A stretch of DNA of 64,000 nt. Source: Galerina marginata (taxonomy: Eukaryota > Basidiomycota > Agaricomycetes > Agaricales > Galerinaceae). The position numbers and the translations under genes were made by a program. Under the pieces are notes generated by a model. The model did no database searches, had not been told where the DNA came from, and saw nothing but the letters and a program-made list of their open reading frames with translations. Every line of letters starts with the position of its first letter. Within the stretch, counting starts at the first letter, position 1. Where the stretch lies: contig JAECYW010000004.1 in NCBI GenBank assembly GCA_023014335.1, positions 1,612,001 to 1,676,000 on the forward strand, in the 5' to 3' direction. Of this stretch, positions 22,900-36,000 are shown in pieces.

Positions 22900-25331
22900 A
22901 TGTCGGTCTTCTCCGCCTCCGCCCCAACCCCAACATCTGGCAGCAAAGGGATAGCGGCGAATGCCTTGCGCAGCGCAGGACTCATTGACCGAGACGCACA
23001 AATGCGAGATGCTGCAGACAACCCGGGAGGCAGGAAGGGCAAGATTCGCTCAGGAAAAACAACGCGATTGATGGACATCTCTAAGGACAGGCCTATTGGG
23101 AGCCGCATGGTAATTATACTACTCATTTTCATTTCCACTTGACAGGAAGGGCCTACTTGCACACACTGCTTGGTCCTGTCGCCATCTCCCTTTTTCCTTC
23201 GAAAGAATGACCAGGAGCTTACCGAACACTCGAACGTTGTACGCAGCACCCCATACGGCTATCTGCAAGCGCCCACGCTGGGCCTTCGGACCCACTCTCC
23301 ATCCGTGGCGCCTCACGTCCGACCATGTCGGGGCGAATCCGACGGAACGCAATCTCTGGAACCGGTTCCACCTCAATATCATCGTCATCCATACCCGTCC
23401 GTGTGACGAAACCCAAGGCTGTTGATGCATGGAGGGAGTTCGTCCAGAAACGCTGGAACCCTGAGGCAAAGTACCTCAACCTTGACGTAAGTGATAAATC
23501 TCCAGTGTGGTGTAGTCTCGTTTCTGCTGGACTCTTTTTTACGCCCTCCATGTACTTACATCAATGATATAGTCAATGATCGAAGATGAAACAGTCAAAA
23601 AATACAATCTCACACCTCCAGGGGCAGGTGGAAACGCCCGTGACGCTGCAGTTATATTCAAGCTTGCTAGTCAACTCAAGCCCGAGGTTCGTGTTATTTT
23701 TTGTTGCCTGTTGTCTTTACCGACACTCTATCTAGGTTCAAACGCTGTCTCTCGCCAATAATAACTTGACCGGCGCACTGCTTATGCAGCTGAGCCGCTA
23801 TCTCCCAAAGATCGTCAATCTCTCCTTGCACAACAACAAAATCCGCGAGAAGAAAGAAATCAGCATGATTGTACCACGAAAAGACAAGATGATCCATTTA
23901 CGAGAGTTGATTTTAACCGGCAACCCGATTAGAGAGCTAGCATATAAAGCCGGTCACGGAGCAGATTACAGAGGGTACTCGTATTAATTAATGATTCACA
24001 TTTTTTTCTAATTATGTTCCTCAGTGACATCGTCCGTCGATTCTCCTCACTGGAGGTTTTGGACCAAGAAGCCATTCAACAAATCTCTTTCGATGCCCCT
24101 CAACCTTCGACTGCTAATGTACCAGTGGAAAAGCCAAACGCCACCACATTCCCATTTCCTATGAACCCTTCATTCGTCACCGGTGTTGATGGCGGCCTCG
24201 TTAGCAATTTTTTGATCCGGCAAGTACTCGCGGTTCCTAAAACATCCTCCACGCTAATCTCGGTTTTCTAGTTTCTTCAATGCCTTCGACAGCCAAAGAG
24301 ATGCTTTAATCAACGCCTACCACCCTTCGGCTACGTTTTCATTTTCTGCAAATACGTCTATACCCACTAGAGCTCGCATCGTTGGCTTCCACTCCTCCCG
24401 AGACATGCCCAATCAACGCAAGTTAGACTGGAGGACATGGTTGGACAGCGGCTCACGAAACTTGAATCGGATTGGCGGTGATCCAAAGAAGACTCTGGAG
24501 AACCTGCATGTTGGGTTGGAAAACGTCATGAAGGCGTTGAAGACAATGCCACAAACAAGACATGACATCACTGGGCCAGCGGAGCGATTTTGTCTTGACT
24601 CGTTCCCTGTCCCCCACGGGCAGAGCATGGGACTATTGTTGACCGTTCATGGTCAGTTGACCGAGGGTGAGTTCTTTCATCGTTTGGATTTCTTGTAACA
24701 TGTACTTACTGTTTGGTGACTAGTCGTGTCCGGAGGTGTACGATCGTTCGACAGGACATTCATGTTGTTTCCTGCAGCTGAGGGTTCGAGGTATGTCTCG
24801 TGTTCTAATTCCTATGAACAGACTTTTTTACCATCATTGCCCTTGTTCCAGTGCCAAACTCAATGGATGGGATATCATCATTCTTTCCGACCAGTGGATT
24901 ATTCGCAGCTACTCTAGCCACGATGCTTGGAAACCCGGTCCTCTGTCGGTACAAGCTGTTGCCACTCAGTCACCTGCTCAACCGCCGGTGCCTCCTACCC
25001 CGCGACCTTTCTCAGTGGTCTCGTTGCCGCCTGACCAACAAGCCGGTCTTGCCTCACTGGTACGTCTCTAATTGTTGCAATATCGTCCCAATCTAAAGAT
25101 TTTCTGTAGCCTGAACCACAACGTCAGCTCGTTGTAGAGGTCTGCAGGCAAACTGGGTTGAACGGCAAGTTCGCTGTTGACTGTTTGACCGGAAATGGTT
25201 GGGATTTGGGAAGAGCCATTGCAAATTTCAACGAAGTCAAGGTACGTCGTTGATTATTTGTCAAACCTACGACATATTCTAATTTTTCTCCTCCACTTAA
25301 GGGCTCTCTGTCCAGGGACGCTTTTCTTTAG
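22900..25331 (+). CDS. MEX67: mRNA export receptor, MEX67/NXF1 (TAP) homologue
   Basis: Multi-exon protein of roughly 640 residues that in the family carries mRNP through nuclear pores together with MTR2/NXT1. Exon 1 (22900-23108) is a disordered N-terminus; exon 2 starts at 23247 and contains [11 protein letters not shown] leucine-rich-repeat part follows, with [13 protein letters not shown] and [12 protein letters not shown]. The NTF2-like domain includes [18 protein letters not shown] and [11 protein letters not shown], and later [13 protein letters not shown] and [13 protein letters not shown]. The C-terminal TAP-C/UBA-like domain has [18 protein letters not shown]. The last exon (25302-25331) encodes only GSLSRDAFL. 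The complete order of LRR, NTF2-like and TAP-C is diagnostic. All junctions checked keep frame; the first intron (138 nt) has an internal alternative AG that would shift frame. Confidence 0.93.
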
Positions 25332-26293
25332 ATTTCGTTTTCCTTTACTATGCTGCATAATCCTCGCACGCACCCAACATTATTTTTCATTTCGCTTCCT
25401 TTCCCCACACAAGCCTCGGCAGAAACGTAGCTGGAATCTCAGCATGGACGCTCCAACTATTCGAATATTGGAATCTTTGGGATATGCCTTACTTTATTTT
25501 TCCTCTTCTCGACCCACTTTACCTCCATCCTTCCCAACTCCCTCGTCTGTCAGCACTTCCCTCATCAATCATATCTGATGTCTCTCGTCCTCTCATCTTC
25601 TTCATTGCATCCGTTGAACCTTGATTTGACCACCCCACCGCACATGTAATTATACGCAAACCAATCAACCACCCGTATGTAGTACGAGTACGATTCATGA
25701 CCGCATTATTTTATATATCATAACCACTATTCATCAGTAGTATTTCACAATCATATCGTATTGAGGCACCAGCTGGTCACTTGTCTTCTCATGTCAATAT
25801 TGTCAATGTCGAGTCTCCGGCTCCGTTAGAACGTGAGTAAATAGGACCTTGAGGGATCGATTGGGATTGTCAGTACTTAAGTGAGTACTTAGCGTCCATG
25901 TCTGGACTGGGGCGGTCCCAATGCAATTTCGCGGATATTTTACTTACCTCGGTTCCGAGATGCAAGTGAAGAAAACATAATGTCTACCACGCATGTCGCC
26001 TCATGTCGCTCAGGTGAGTATGCGCAGATTTTACTTCCTGATCAGAAACCCGGCAACAACGATGAACATGACGATGAGTGTGAGTTGATGAATGCTAAAT
26101 CACTGGCGGCGTGGAAGATATACCCGCAGAAATCGCACATATGTATGTAAGTAGACTGTGCCTAGATGTTACTTGAAAGTTCTTGCAAAAATTCTAAAGT
26201 AAATGCTGCCACTGAATGAGAAATTACTATCTGCATTTTCTACGGCTCCCGGGAGGGACTTGAAGCTCGAGGATTCAAACTGTCCTGAACGAA
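25332..26293. other. Intergenic region downstream of MEX67
   Basis: A pyrimidine-rich 3' region is followed by sequence without recognisable genes. A short frame starting at 25444 has no supporting motif. Confidence 0.5.
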
Positions 26294-26950
26294 TTAGCCA
26301 GAGGTGACCATAAGTCTATGACGCAATTCCGAGTAGAGTGGATTGCCAGATGCATGAGAATATCCCGCGAAGTAAAGGTTACCCGAATTCCTGTTCAAAA
26401 CCTCGCTCGGCTCTAGGTCACTAGTCTTAACCTCCAATTTGATTCCGCAACTCCGAGTCCACATATCGTCGTTGTAAATCCGTAAGGAGTGGCTTGTGGC
26501 TCCGAAGCTGTTAATCGCCTCACGCTGGTTCTGGGCGAAGGAAATATTGCCAGCCCTTGGAGCAGCGAACGCTACGACCTTGACTCTGTGGGGAAAAGAG
26601 ACGTTTGCGCCATCCAATTTTAGGGTTGTTCATCGACGATGTCAATGCAAAAAAGGCGCTAATTACGGCCCCAATGCTATGACCTGTACTCACAATTTCC
26701 CGAATGTCGCATTTCTGTGAGTTCATTTCAGATGGAGAACGCATCCACACGGATTCCGGTGTATCCTGTACGGTCTCGACATTCCGTTCGAATGAGGAAC
26801 TGTCTTTATGCTAGGGGCCAGGGGACCAGAGAGTGACCACAGGAAAGCCACTAAATTTCGGGTCGATAGTATGCGACATATCCTTGGAGAATTGTCCTTG
26901 AACACTGCAAGAATCAAGTGGGGCAGAGGTCGGAGGGCAATCCCTACACC
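26294..26950 (-). pseudogene. Class-3 lipase relic with frameshift
   Basis: The minus strand carries pieces of a class-3 (Rhizomucor-type) lipase. EIVSTGHSIGAVISAFFAL holds the GHSxG nucleophile elbow. KVVAFAAPRAGNISFAQ is the family's AAPRxGN strand, and RIYNDDMWT follows where the catalytic Asp region is expected. Near 26620 the reading changes register: the elbow frame runs into KIGWRKRL, while the frame with LDGANVSFPHRVKVV continues the lipase, and no good splice pair explains this. Upstream (to about 26950) only fragments such as the FSKDMSHTIDPKFSGFPV region remain, and the lid/substrate-entry part is not convincing. No signal peptide could be attached. I infer a decaying gene; a poorly spliced real gene is the alternative. 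Confidence 0.6.
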
Positions 26951-29477
26951 GTTTACCTAAATTTGATAAGTATCTGCAAAATACATTGACTTATCACGGA
27001 TTTTTTCTCGTATTCAGTTCACAGATTTATTCACCTTTTCGTGTAGGACTCGGAGTCGCAGTAAATGCTGGGTATAAGACGATGAGCTCATGATCATGAG
27101 CGCTGCAGAGAAAGCATAGACCCGGCCCGAAGGCCCTTGAACTTTAAATTAGGCGGAGCTTCAATTTTCCCTCCAGTTAGTTCTTGTTTTCAGCTTCACT
27201 CTCCCACAACCACAGCTGGCGCCCAAAACATACAGCCGGTATGTTATTTTGCCTACTTTTCCATTTTATGACTCAAACGTCTCCGATCGTTAGAAGATGT
27301 TACGGAAGCTCGCTGAATTGCGTCGATGGTCAATCCTTCACTTGGGGTTCTGGGCTAGCCGCTAGGAAGCCGTAACGGTTCTGACGCATTTCACCTGTTA
27401 TACTTCAGTGTGCTTTCGAATGGCTAACACCGCAAGGCTTTACATTTCACGGCTATCTGTGTCGGTTTATCGCTCCACTAGATGACAAGATGTGGTATCT
27501 CCGATGGCCGGAAGGAGAAGGACATGGTTTTGAGGAAGACTCATACGGAATAGTCATAGTTACAACTGCAGAGATTTTGTGGTATTTTTCTATGTCACTG
27601 TGGCCCTTTTCGTCTTTGACCCTAATCCTATCCTTAGCACTTATCGTTAGCCCCGTGCCCGCAGCGCCTAATGGCGTACAAACCTTCTCAATATTTGCTT
27701 TTATGGATCAGTGCTTTCATCGCCTGCAAGCTACTTTGGATTATTCACCGGACTTCCCTTGAAACTGAAAATTGACACTCTATTTGACCTTGATTTTCCC
27801 TCGACGTCCGACGCTAAGTGCTTCGAGCTAGCTTTGCGATGTCTTCTATAATGAGTGAATCGGGAAAGTTAAGCCCAGGTTCGTTATTTGTACACATTGG
27901 CATGATTCCAAAATGCGATAGTTGTTAATTCCTTACAGGGTCTTTGCATGGGATCCAAATTTCAACTAGACTGGATAATTCAATCGCGATATTTACCTCT
28001 CATCGCTTTTACCCACACAATTATCGCAAGGGTGAAGCCAGCCAGACTCCCGGCACGACTGCACTGGGACTCCTCGACACGCCATGATGTTGCTCCCAAT
28101 TTGTGAGATTGGTGTCGGTTACTTATTTGCCTGGTTTCTCATCTCTGAGAGTTGCTCTCATTTTGTTGTATCATCATCCTCTTTCGTTTGTCCTCGTGTT
28201 GCGTGCATGTTCAAAGATCCCAACGGCTAGATCCTGTAAGGATTAGCTTCGTCGATGTCAATGTGCGTGTCGTAGTTGAATTTAACCCGGATCTGAGAAG
28301 TAACGTGGCTATGACCATGGCACCTGTGCAGGAGATTCTAGACAATGCCTTTTCTTGATTCCTCCGTGAACGCACCCACATGTCGTTCGGACGTGCAGGT
28401 AACATCTCCCTTTGGGTTTGAAAACCCGACAATGGCGAACATGTGTTGATGAGCTGCGTCGGTACTGACGCTGTCCCGGTCATCAAGGGCGACGACTTCC
28501 CAAATATTTTTTAGAATTTCTTGGGAATTTCGTAAATGGCGCCCGTGGCTTTCGGTAAATTCTTTCAATAGTGAATGTGTACACGAGAGCAAAGCCGTTG
28601 GTCAGCGCAGTCTAGCGTCAGATTGTCTCTCTGGCAGCTTCCTTTTCGATTATCTTTGGCACCTGGGAATGTGGGTTTCTAAACCTCTAGTCCACTTTAT
28701 GGCATAATTCATCTATGGAGGTGAGGTTCTCAAGGGTGTCATTGGTGCTATGAATATGTCGGGAAACGCGTTTCCCTTCAAATTTCCTTTCCGGTCATAA
28801 AGGGATATCGAAGACTGACGCTCCATCCCAGGGAACGGAGGATTCGAGCATAATTGTGGATCGGAGCTCAATAATTTGCACAAGAACATTCTGGAAGAAA
28901 GGTTTTGCAAGCGTTGAGCGTTGAGCGTTGCGGGGCAGTGACGAGTCCTATATCACAGCTTCAGCCCAACCACCGCCCGCTGCGCCAATGTCGGACTGTT
29001 GGGGACGGTACTTTCAGCCTCGAGGCTGCTCACGGTACTGGTTTGTAGACAATTGGAGGTGTGAGCATGGAGGAGTTTCCGAATGCGGACAGTGAAATTG
29101 TAGGCGATTTCGACCCTTACTATCATCTTGGCTGCCCTTTTTCTGATTGGCATGTCTATGCGTTCCGAGGCGGCGGTATACCGGCATGGATTGGCCTCGT
29201 TGCATTTTTCTTCGAAGTTTTCGCCGGTGGGCAGTGACTTTTTATACTTATGTTCCTCCACGTACGCGGTTCCCAGCTGCCTGTCTTCATCGTCTGCTTC
29301 GCCATCACGAACCTCTCTATAGCGCGCCCTTCGTATTAATAAAGCAAAGCCTCTCTTTACGCGTCCCTCTTCTCTGGCAATACACTCAATTCCATCTCTT
29401 TCCTCATTCTTTCTCTCTTGTTCGCCTGCATTCGACCCTCATTTTCATTCAATACTTATTACGACCCATAGCACGCG
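26951..29477. other. 2.5-kb gene-poor stretch
   Basis: Between the lipase relic and the ankyrin gene no convincing gene was found. A plus-strand frame at 27490-27762 contains a signal-peptide-like stretch (SLTLILSLALIVSPVPAA) but leads nowhere. A minus frame at 28338-28592 looks faintly protein-like (NIWEVVALDDRDSVS) without family. A short tandem of GCGTTGA occurs near 28913-28932. The last ~150 bp before 29478 are pyrimidine-rich, as expected for a promoter. Confidence 0.4.
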
Positions 29478-32400
29478 ATGGACTCAGTACATAGTTTGTT
29501 AGAAAACTACGGACTACATCGTTATGCTCTCCTGGGAGACGACGAAGGCGTTCGTCGTTCACTACGGGAAGGAGCCGACATAAACGCGCTTGACAATGCT
29601 GGACGAACAGGCATCATGTGTGCCGTTGCTGGCGAACAGTACGCGTTATTCCTTCTTTCTTCTCCTTGGACATTGCTAAACATGACTTCCATTAGCTGGC
29701 AAAATGTCGACGCGTATGACGCGTCTTTCATGACACCAAAACGTCTCAATGCGCTCAAGCTGTTGGTCAACCACCCTGACACATCTCTTCTCACATTAAA
29801 TACCCCCCAAACGTCAATGAATGGCGTTATTCCTCTGGGTATGGCTGCATGGCTGAACCAGCCTCAAGCTGTACGCGTCCTCCTCGAGGAAAGCGTAGAT
29901 TCTGTCTCTGTGGATGGTATGGACTCCCATGGAGCCACGGCATTGATGTGTGAGTAGCTTTCTTCTTTCACTAGACCGAGTTATTTTTCTTACGACTTGC
30001 TTGTCAGATGCCGCTCGAGACGGCAGTTTAGAAGTTGTGCAGGCATTGGTGAGTTAATCTCAAACCGAATATTCAATTCTGTCACTGACACTGTTAATAG
30101 CTGTCGCGTGGTGCTCGTCCTGACTTCAGAGACCGTAATCATCGCACCGCAATACAATTCTCTCTTTCACATCCTCAAATTCTTTGGCTGTGCGAGACCG
30201 TCTTACGCCGTCACCGATGGCGGGAAAGTAAAGTAGGTCTTCTTCTCCAGTCCTTCCTATCTACCGACTCAAGATAATTCTCTAGTCCGCGGACCGCACG
30301 AGGCTCTCTTTGGACACTGAACGTCTTGTGGAACTTGCATACTCTTCAATGCCTTGCTCCGAAGACCTTGAACCGCCTCCCCAATCAATATTTACGAAAC
30401 AAGCAACCTCTAGGTTAACCGACACTCTCGTTTCATCCATCCGCTCGTCCGACTTGACTTTCTTCGATTCATTGCTCTTCTCTCCTGCAGTTCAAGCTTC
30501 GTCTCCTCCCGCCTTGTACCCGATGTCCGTCCCCGTTCTTGTCAACCTTCCAGATTCCAATGGTTGGAGCCTTGTACATCATTGTGCTGCAGCAGATCGG
30601 CCTTCAATCGAAATTCTAGATGCACTTTATTGCGCTGGTGCTGACGTATCGCTCTTCACGACTCACGAACAACAAACATCTCTTCATATTTTGGCTCGTA
30701 CTGCACATTCTTTTTCTGGCCAACAGGATTTACAACATTCTTTGCAAAAATTCGCCTTACATCTTGTCCAAGATCTACGAGCGCCGTTGTCCGCTCAAGA
30801 TAAGGACGACGAAACCTGTATTCATATCGCGGCAGAACATGGCCACTCTGTCGACTTATTAATGCTCTTCCTTGATTGCGATTCGAGCGGCACTGTTCGT
30901 GAACGGAAAAATTCACGAGGGTATGTTAATGCGTTACGTTGTTGCGGGTAGTTCTCACCATTCATACCTAACAGGCTAACTCCTTTCGAGGTCGCCAAAA
31001 AAGAGTTCCTCCACGCCTTCGGCCTTGACAAAAGATCCCCGTCTGCTCTATCGAACTACACCATTCGACCCACTGACTCTTTCACCTCATTGACATCGGT
31101 TTCTGAACTCAACTCGTTTTATCTCGGGTTATCAAATGACACATCTTCCATTTGTTCCTCTTCGGACTTCGACGTCGGCACGGCAGTTCAGCAACTTCTT
31201 ACAGGCCTTCGGGCGACGTCGTTATCCATTCAGCATTCCAATAGACCTGCACACATTGAATACTTGGAAAACTGCCTGGAAGAAGCATCTGACCAATGTG
31301 ATTCCATTGTCGTGCATTTCCGCGGTCGTATTGAAGAAGCAACCAAGGCGGTCAAAGACTTACAGAAAAATGCTGACAGGATTAGCTCTGTGCGCAATGT
31401 CGTGGGTCTCGCAACTCGAGGAAAGTTGGCTCTGAAGGGAATAACTCCGTTACACACGAAGAGACGTCAACGTGATTCCGAGGATTCTGAAACGACAGTC
31501 GTGCACGCCGACGAGGAGAGCCCTTCACAACCTGCGACCCCTGGCTTTTCCAATCCTGATGACAGTAATCACCTCTCCACTGGTACACAAACTGCTCTCT
31601 TGGATTTATTCCTCGCGAGCCGGGCTATGTCGACATCCAATTCGCCATGGACTGACATCTTCATTCAGTCGCCAGAGTCGGCCTCCTATAGGGGACATTT
31701 CGCTAGCCTGTGGGATGTCGAATGTGAATTGTCACAACTGCAACAACAAACGACAAACAGCAGCCCAACCGAGTCTCTCGCGAAAGCCACCTTAAAACTG
31801 AAACAAGTTTTGAAGAAAAAAAAGAAATTGGAGGACAAGCTGCAGGAGTTGGAACTGGATCGGAAAGAGAAGAAAGATTCGTTATCCGGAGCCTCAAGGG
31901 TCAAGGCATGGCTCAAGCGAATGGTTATCCCGCAACACTCCTCCCAAAAGCTCGAGATCGTACACGACATCGACGAGCAAAATTGCAATGTCGGTCATGA
32001 AGTCAAACGTTCAAAGCCTCCTTCGACGAAGTATGGTGACGTGCTGGACCGTTCTATTGATGATGCCCTGCGAACCTCCCAAGTTGTCTTGGAGAATGCG
32101 CGCCGTGATTTATTGAGTATCAATGAATGTATTGCTTCGGTATGTAATCCTCCCACCACCACCAACCAACTTGAAGCGTGCTCACCCCATTCCTTAGGCC
32201 GAGCAGTTCATCGACATGGCGAATCACTCAATATCCAGGACACAACGCGTGGTTAAAAGAGCCATCAAGGTGAGAAACTCCCTTTCTGTGCAGTCGTTCG
32301 ACTTTGTTTATACATCTTTAGAAACGAGAGGCAATGATAGCGGACCTCCATGCAACTGCGGCCAACCAATCACAGCTGGCAGCAGAGGATGCCTTTTCAC

Positions 32401-32669
32401 CAGGATTACTGGGATACACCAGCGCCATCATATCTCGCCCCAGCCTGGCTTCCATTTCCACCATTTACTCAACAACGTCTTCCGTCTTATCCGTGGCTGC
32501 AACCCTAACCGAAAACGACGACGAAGATATTCGCATCATTCGGCGATTGCTGCTGCGCAAGATCGAGGCCCAAACCTCCGGTGCATGGGACGAAGTTGAC
32601 AAAGTCATGGGCTGGTTGCAAATCGTCAAAGAAGCTGTCCGAAGCGTCAAACGGAGAGCATATCTGTAA
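29478..32669 (+). CDS. Ankyrin-repeat protein with C-terminal coiled coil
   Basis: Eight exons (29478-29638, 29696-29949, 30008-30048, 30101-30232, 30286-30920, 30975-32139, 32198-32269, 32322-32669), all in frame with GT-AG borders, give 935 residues. Ankyrin-like units occur in the first ~420 residues: DDEGVRRSLREGADINALDN, GATALMYAARDGSLEVVQAL with LSRGARPDFRDRNHRTA, SNGWSLVHHCAAADRPSIEI, DDETCIHIAAEHGHSVDLLM and SRGLTPFEVAKKEF. The second half is mostly helical, with a strong coiled coil at about residues 635-665 (LKQVLKKKKKLEDKLQELEL) and several predicted helices up to the C-terminus. No catalytic domain or membrane segment is visible. Probably a cytosolic scaffold; I cannot name an orthologue. 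The start ATG lies directly after a pyrimidine-rich leader. Confidence 0.85.
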
Positions 32670-33012
32670 CAATAAAAAATCTCAAGAGATTACTGGGATC
32701 TTCACCCCATCCACACTCATTCGTCCATTCATCTCAAAAAAACAATGTATAATTATTGTATGTATTATTGTATTTTAGTAGTGCATCACTCCCATCTTCC
32801 CTGTTATCATCCATATAGAAGTTCCATAGCATTTGTTGTAAGATACTGCGCATAAAATCAAATATGATCGAAATTTTGAACAGAAAGGGATATATTGAAA
32901 TGCAATGGTTATACATGATGGTAGCAAATAATTATTATCAATGCTCGTATGGAGTAATCGGCAGTTGGAATTGAGAAGGACTAGGTGAAGCAGGATTCAG
33001 GATGATGCGGGA
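32670..33012. other. 3'-3' intergenic region
   Basis: AT-rich sequence between the convergent ankyrin and VPS39 genes; no gene seen. Confidence 0.5.
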
Positions 33013-36000
33013 TTAATGTCGCAGTTCTTGCAAACGTCGAGAGAAAAGCTCGCGGCAATTATAATGCGTTACTTCACCACTGCCAGTGATAGAAACAATC
33101 AGCTTATGTACTGGCACCAACAAAGCGAAGTACCAACCGAGGAGCATGGACAGCAATGACACTGTTACCTAATCGTTTATGGCACTGAGGGCAACTGATA
33201 GAATATGAATGCGAGCTTCAGGGAATGTTAATATAAGAATAGCCAAGCTTACATGCGACTGTCTGTAACCTTTACCCTCCTCGCTTGCAAGTTGATCAGC
33301 CTTCGCGCAAGTTGGTCGTTCCGAGCTTTGCTGATCTGGCGAATTACCCGCGTGTCGAAGACAGGGACTCGGAGAGCATCGACTAGGAATGTTCGAATGT
33401 CGTCGGTCGTGACGAGAGGAGGTAGAAGCTGGAGTGTTTCAACTGCGTCCAGGCGAGGGCCGTGGCGACTGATAAGATCAAGAGCAGGCTGCAGCAGATC
33501 TGTCGTCGTCTGGACAGTTGGACGAAGGTAGATACGAAGTAACGTGAGGAAGACCCCTCCGGTGTCCGATCCTGCCAGGTAAACACGCTTGCAATATCTA
33601 CCCCATGATGCTGAATCAGAGGACGATCGTTTATACCATGTCAGAGTGACTTACTCTTCGGCTTTCAGATAATCCTGAAGTCGGTAGACATAGGCTTCGA
33701 GCGCCTGATCATGTCGACCCAACCTGCCCAGGAGAATGGCTCGTGCTTCATGAAGGTCTGTCACGAGAAGCTCGATTCAGGGCCTTCATTGCATGAAATG
33801 AATAGAACCTCACCAGTCGATGACAAGAACCCATATAACCGATCAACCCCGAAGCGATCGTCACTGCTAATGAACTTGAGTAATTTGTCATATATTTCCT
33901 TGCGCGTTTCTAGATCATGGATGTAATTAAAAATCGTAATTATAACAAATAAAAAAGGTTCACCCACTTTCATCATTACGTTTCTTTGCCGAAACGGTCA
34001 TGGAAAGATACAGCTCGGCCAGTCGATCATGGAAAGCAGAAGTTTCCTCCTGTCGTTCTGCGATTATGTATTCGAGATACTTGGCGCACAACTTGGGGTC
34101 GATGTTTTCTAGATAGTCGGCAACGGCTTTCCTTGGCAATTCTACGTCTTCCGAAGTAAAGATCTAGTAATATGAATATTTGATCGACCGTCAACGATTA
34201 ATATAGGAATATGGATACCTGGAAAGCCATGCCGCTGTCGAGATCAAATATCCAACGCGAGTAACCGAAAACTTGGTCAATATACTCTGGTCCGAGTTTT
34301 TGTAGATACTGAATGGATGGTCCGAGTTTTTCTTCCATGTCGGTCTCGTAAACGCTGAGCCTGTCTTTACGTGAGCAGATATTTGCCTTCAAATAGTGAT
34401 AAAGGCTAACTCTTTGAGCAACTCCAAAGCCTTCGAGTGCATCTTCTTCCCATTGTAGAGATCCCGGAGCTCTGCGAATTTCTTGTTAAGACAATGAGCT
34501 TCAGAGAATCTAGCAAAAATATTGAAGAAAAGGTAAATATACCTTACGAGCCCGCAAGTCCTCCTCCACCTCAGATACTTCACACCAATTAGCGATACGA
34601 CACAAAGACCCCAACAGCACAGGTCTTATGATCAGATACGACTTGTACAAAGCCGTGTCCACGATCTGAGCAAACCGTAACAACTGCTCGGGCGTCAACG
34701 CAGACAGAGGCGCATTAGGCAGGGCGAAAAGTTCGTCCGTCGATGCCTCTGAGAGAGGAGACGCGAGGTGCGATTGACTTTCTGGCGTGATGTTCACAGC
34801 TTCCAACGCAGCCCGCAACTTGGGACGGCGATCTCCAAGATATCGGACCAGTGTTTCGATGGAACGACTTGAATCATCTGTTAGAGGGATTTGTTAGCAA
34901 AGGGAATAGGAAAATTAAATTTTGTTTGTGTGGTCTACGCACCCTGTGATGTTGATTTCTTCTTGGAAGTTATCGACGCTGTATCATCATCTTTGATGGT
35001 AGGTAAGAACATGCCCAGCCCTGTCCTGCGTAACCTCCCGCCAACAGAACCACCACTAGGAACGATACTGTCAAACACCTCCGTCATCGTCCGCTCGTGT
35101 CTTGAGTGAATCGGGAAGATGTCTTTCTCGCTCTCATGTGAAGATTCTGACGATGCAACGTCTTCCTCTGCAGGCATGGGCCCACCGTATAGAGGTATCC
35201 ATCCGTCTTGTGGAACTGCTAGGCGACCTGCAACCGACTCGGGGTATAGAGCGACGACTTTGGCGGGGTTGAAATCGAGATCGATGAACGCGTCGATGGC
35301 AGCGTCGAACTTGGATGCGCGGAACTGGGAGACTGCATTGAGTGCCCGAATTCGTATCCGCCTTTGTTCCTGTTCCATCGATATAAATGAGGACAATTCA
35401 CGAAAATAAATATCAGCCATATCACCTTGTCTGGAAGTGTTGATTCATCTAGAGTGTCCAATAATGCGAGTGCGTCTGAATATTTCCCGCCAAGGACGAG
35501 TTCGTCAATTTGCTCCGACCAAGGCCTGATGGTAAATCGCCAGATAGAGCTGCCTTCACTTGCTGCAGCGGCTTTATCGACTGGTGTCGTTAAGACATAA
35601 AGAGGAGCCTTGGCGAATGAAGATGGCGTTAACAGTCGGACGAGTGCATTCTGGGTCGCATTGTGTTCGGATGAATTAAATGGGAAAGGAAGTGTTTGAG
35701 ATGTTTGCAAAGACAGAGCGGACCGTATTTGAATGACGGATGTTGAATTGAATGAAGGTTGTGTTTGTGTGCTTGTCGTTGGGGGTGAATCTGCTGGTTG
35801 GGTTTGCGTCGGAATTGTACCAGCAGGAAAGACGGAGAAAATGTATGGTTGGACAAAGGCTATTAATACAGAGTCAGTCTCCTTCGGTTTGGAGATTCTA
35901 GAGGAAGATAGTGATATACCAATTTCTTCTGGAGGAGAAGGCCATTCAATCGTTGATGGACGCGATGTTTTTCCGTCTCGTCCAATGAAGAAGCCTTGGC

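Noticed and set aside
25444..25578. Short plus frame starting MDAPTIRIL, considered as another pheromone
   Set aside because: It lacks a C-terminal CaaX box and lies in the MEX67 3' region.
27490..27762. Signal-peptide-like frame
   Set aside because: Hydrophobic stretch only; the frame ends soon after and no downstream exon could be joined.
28338..28592. Minus frame resembling protein text
   Set aside because: No family resemblance strong enough, and neighbouring frames do not connect through believable introns.
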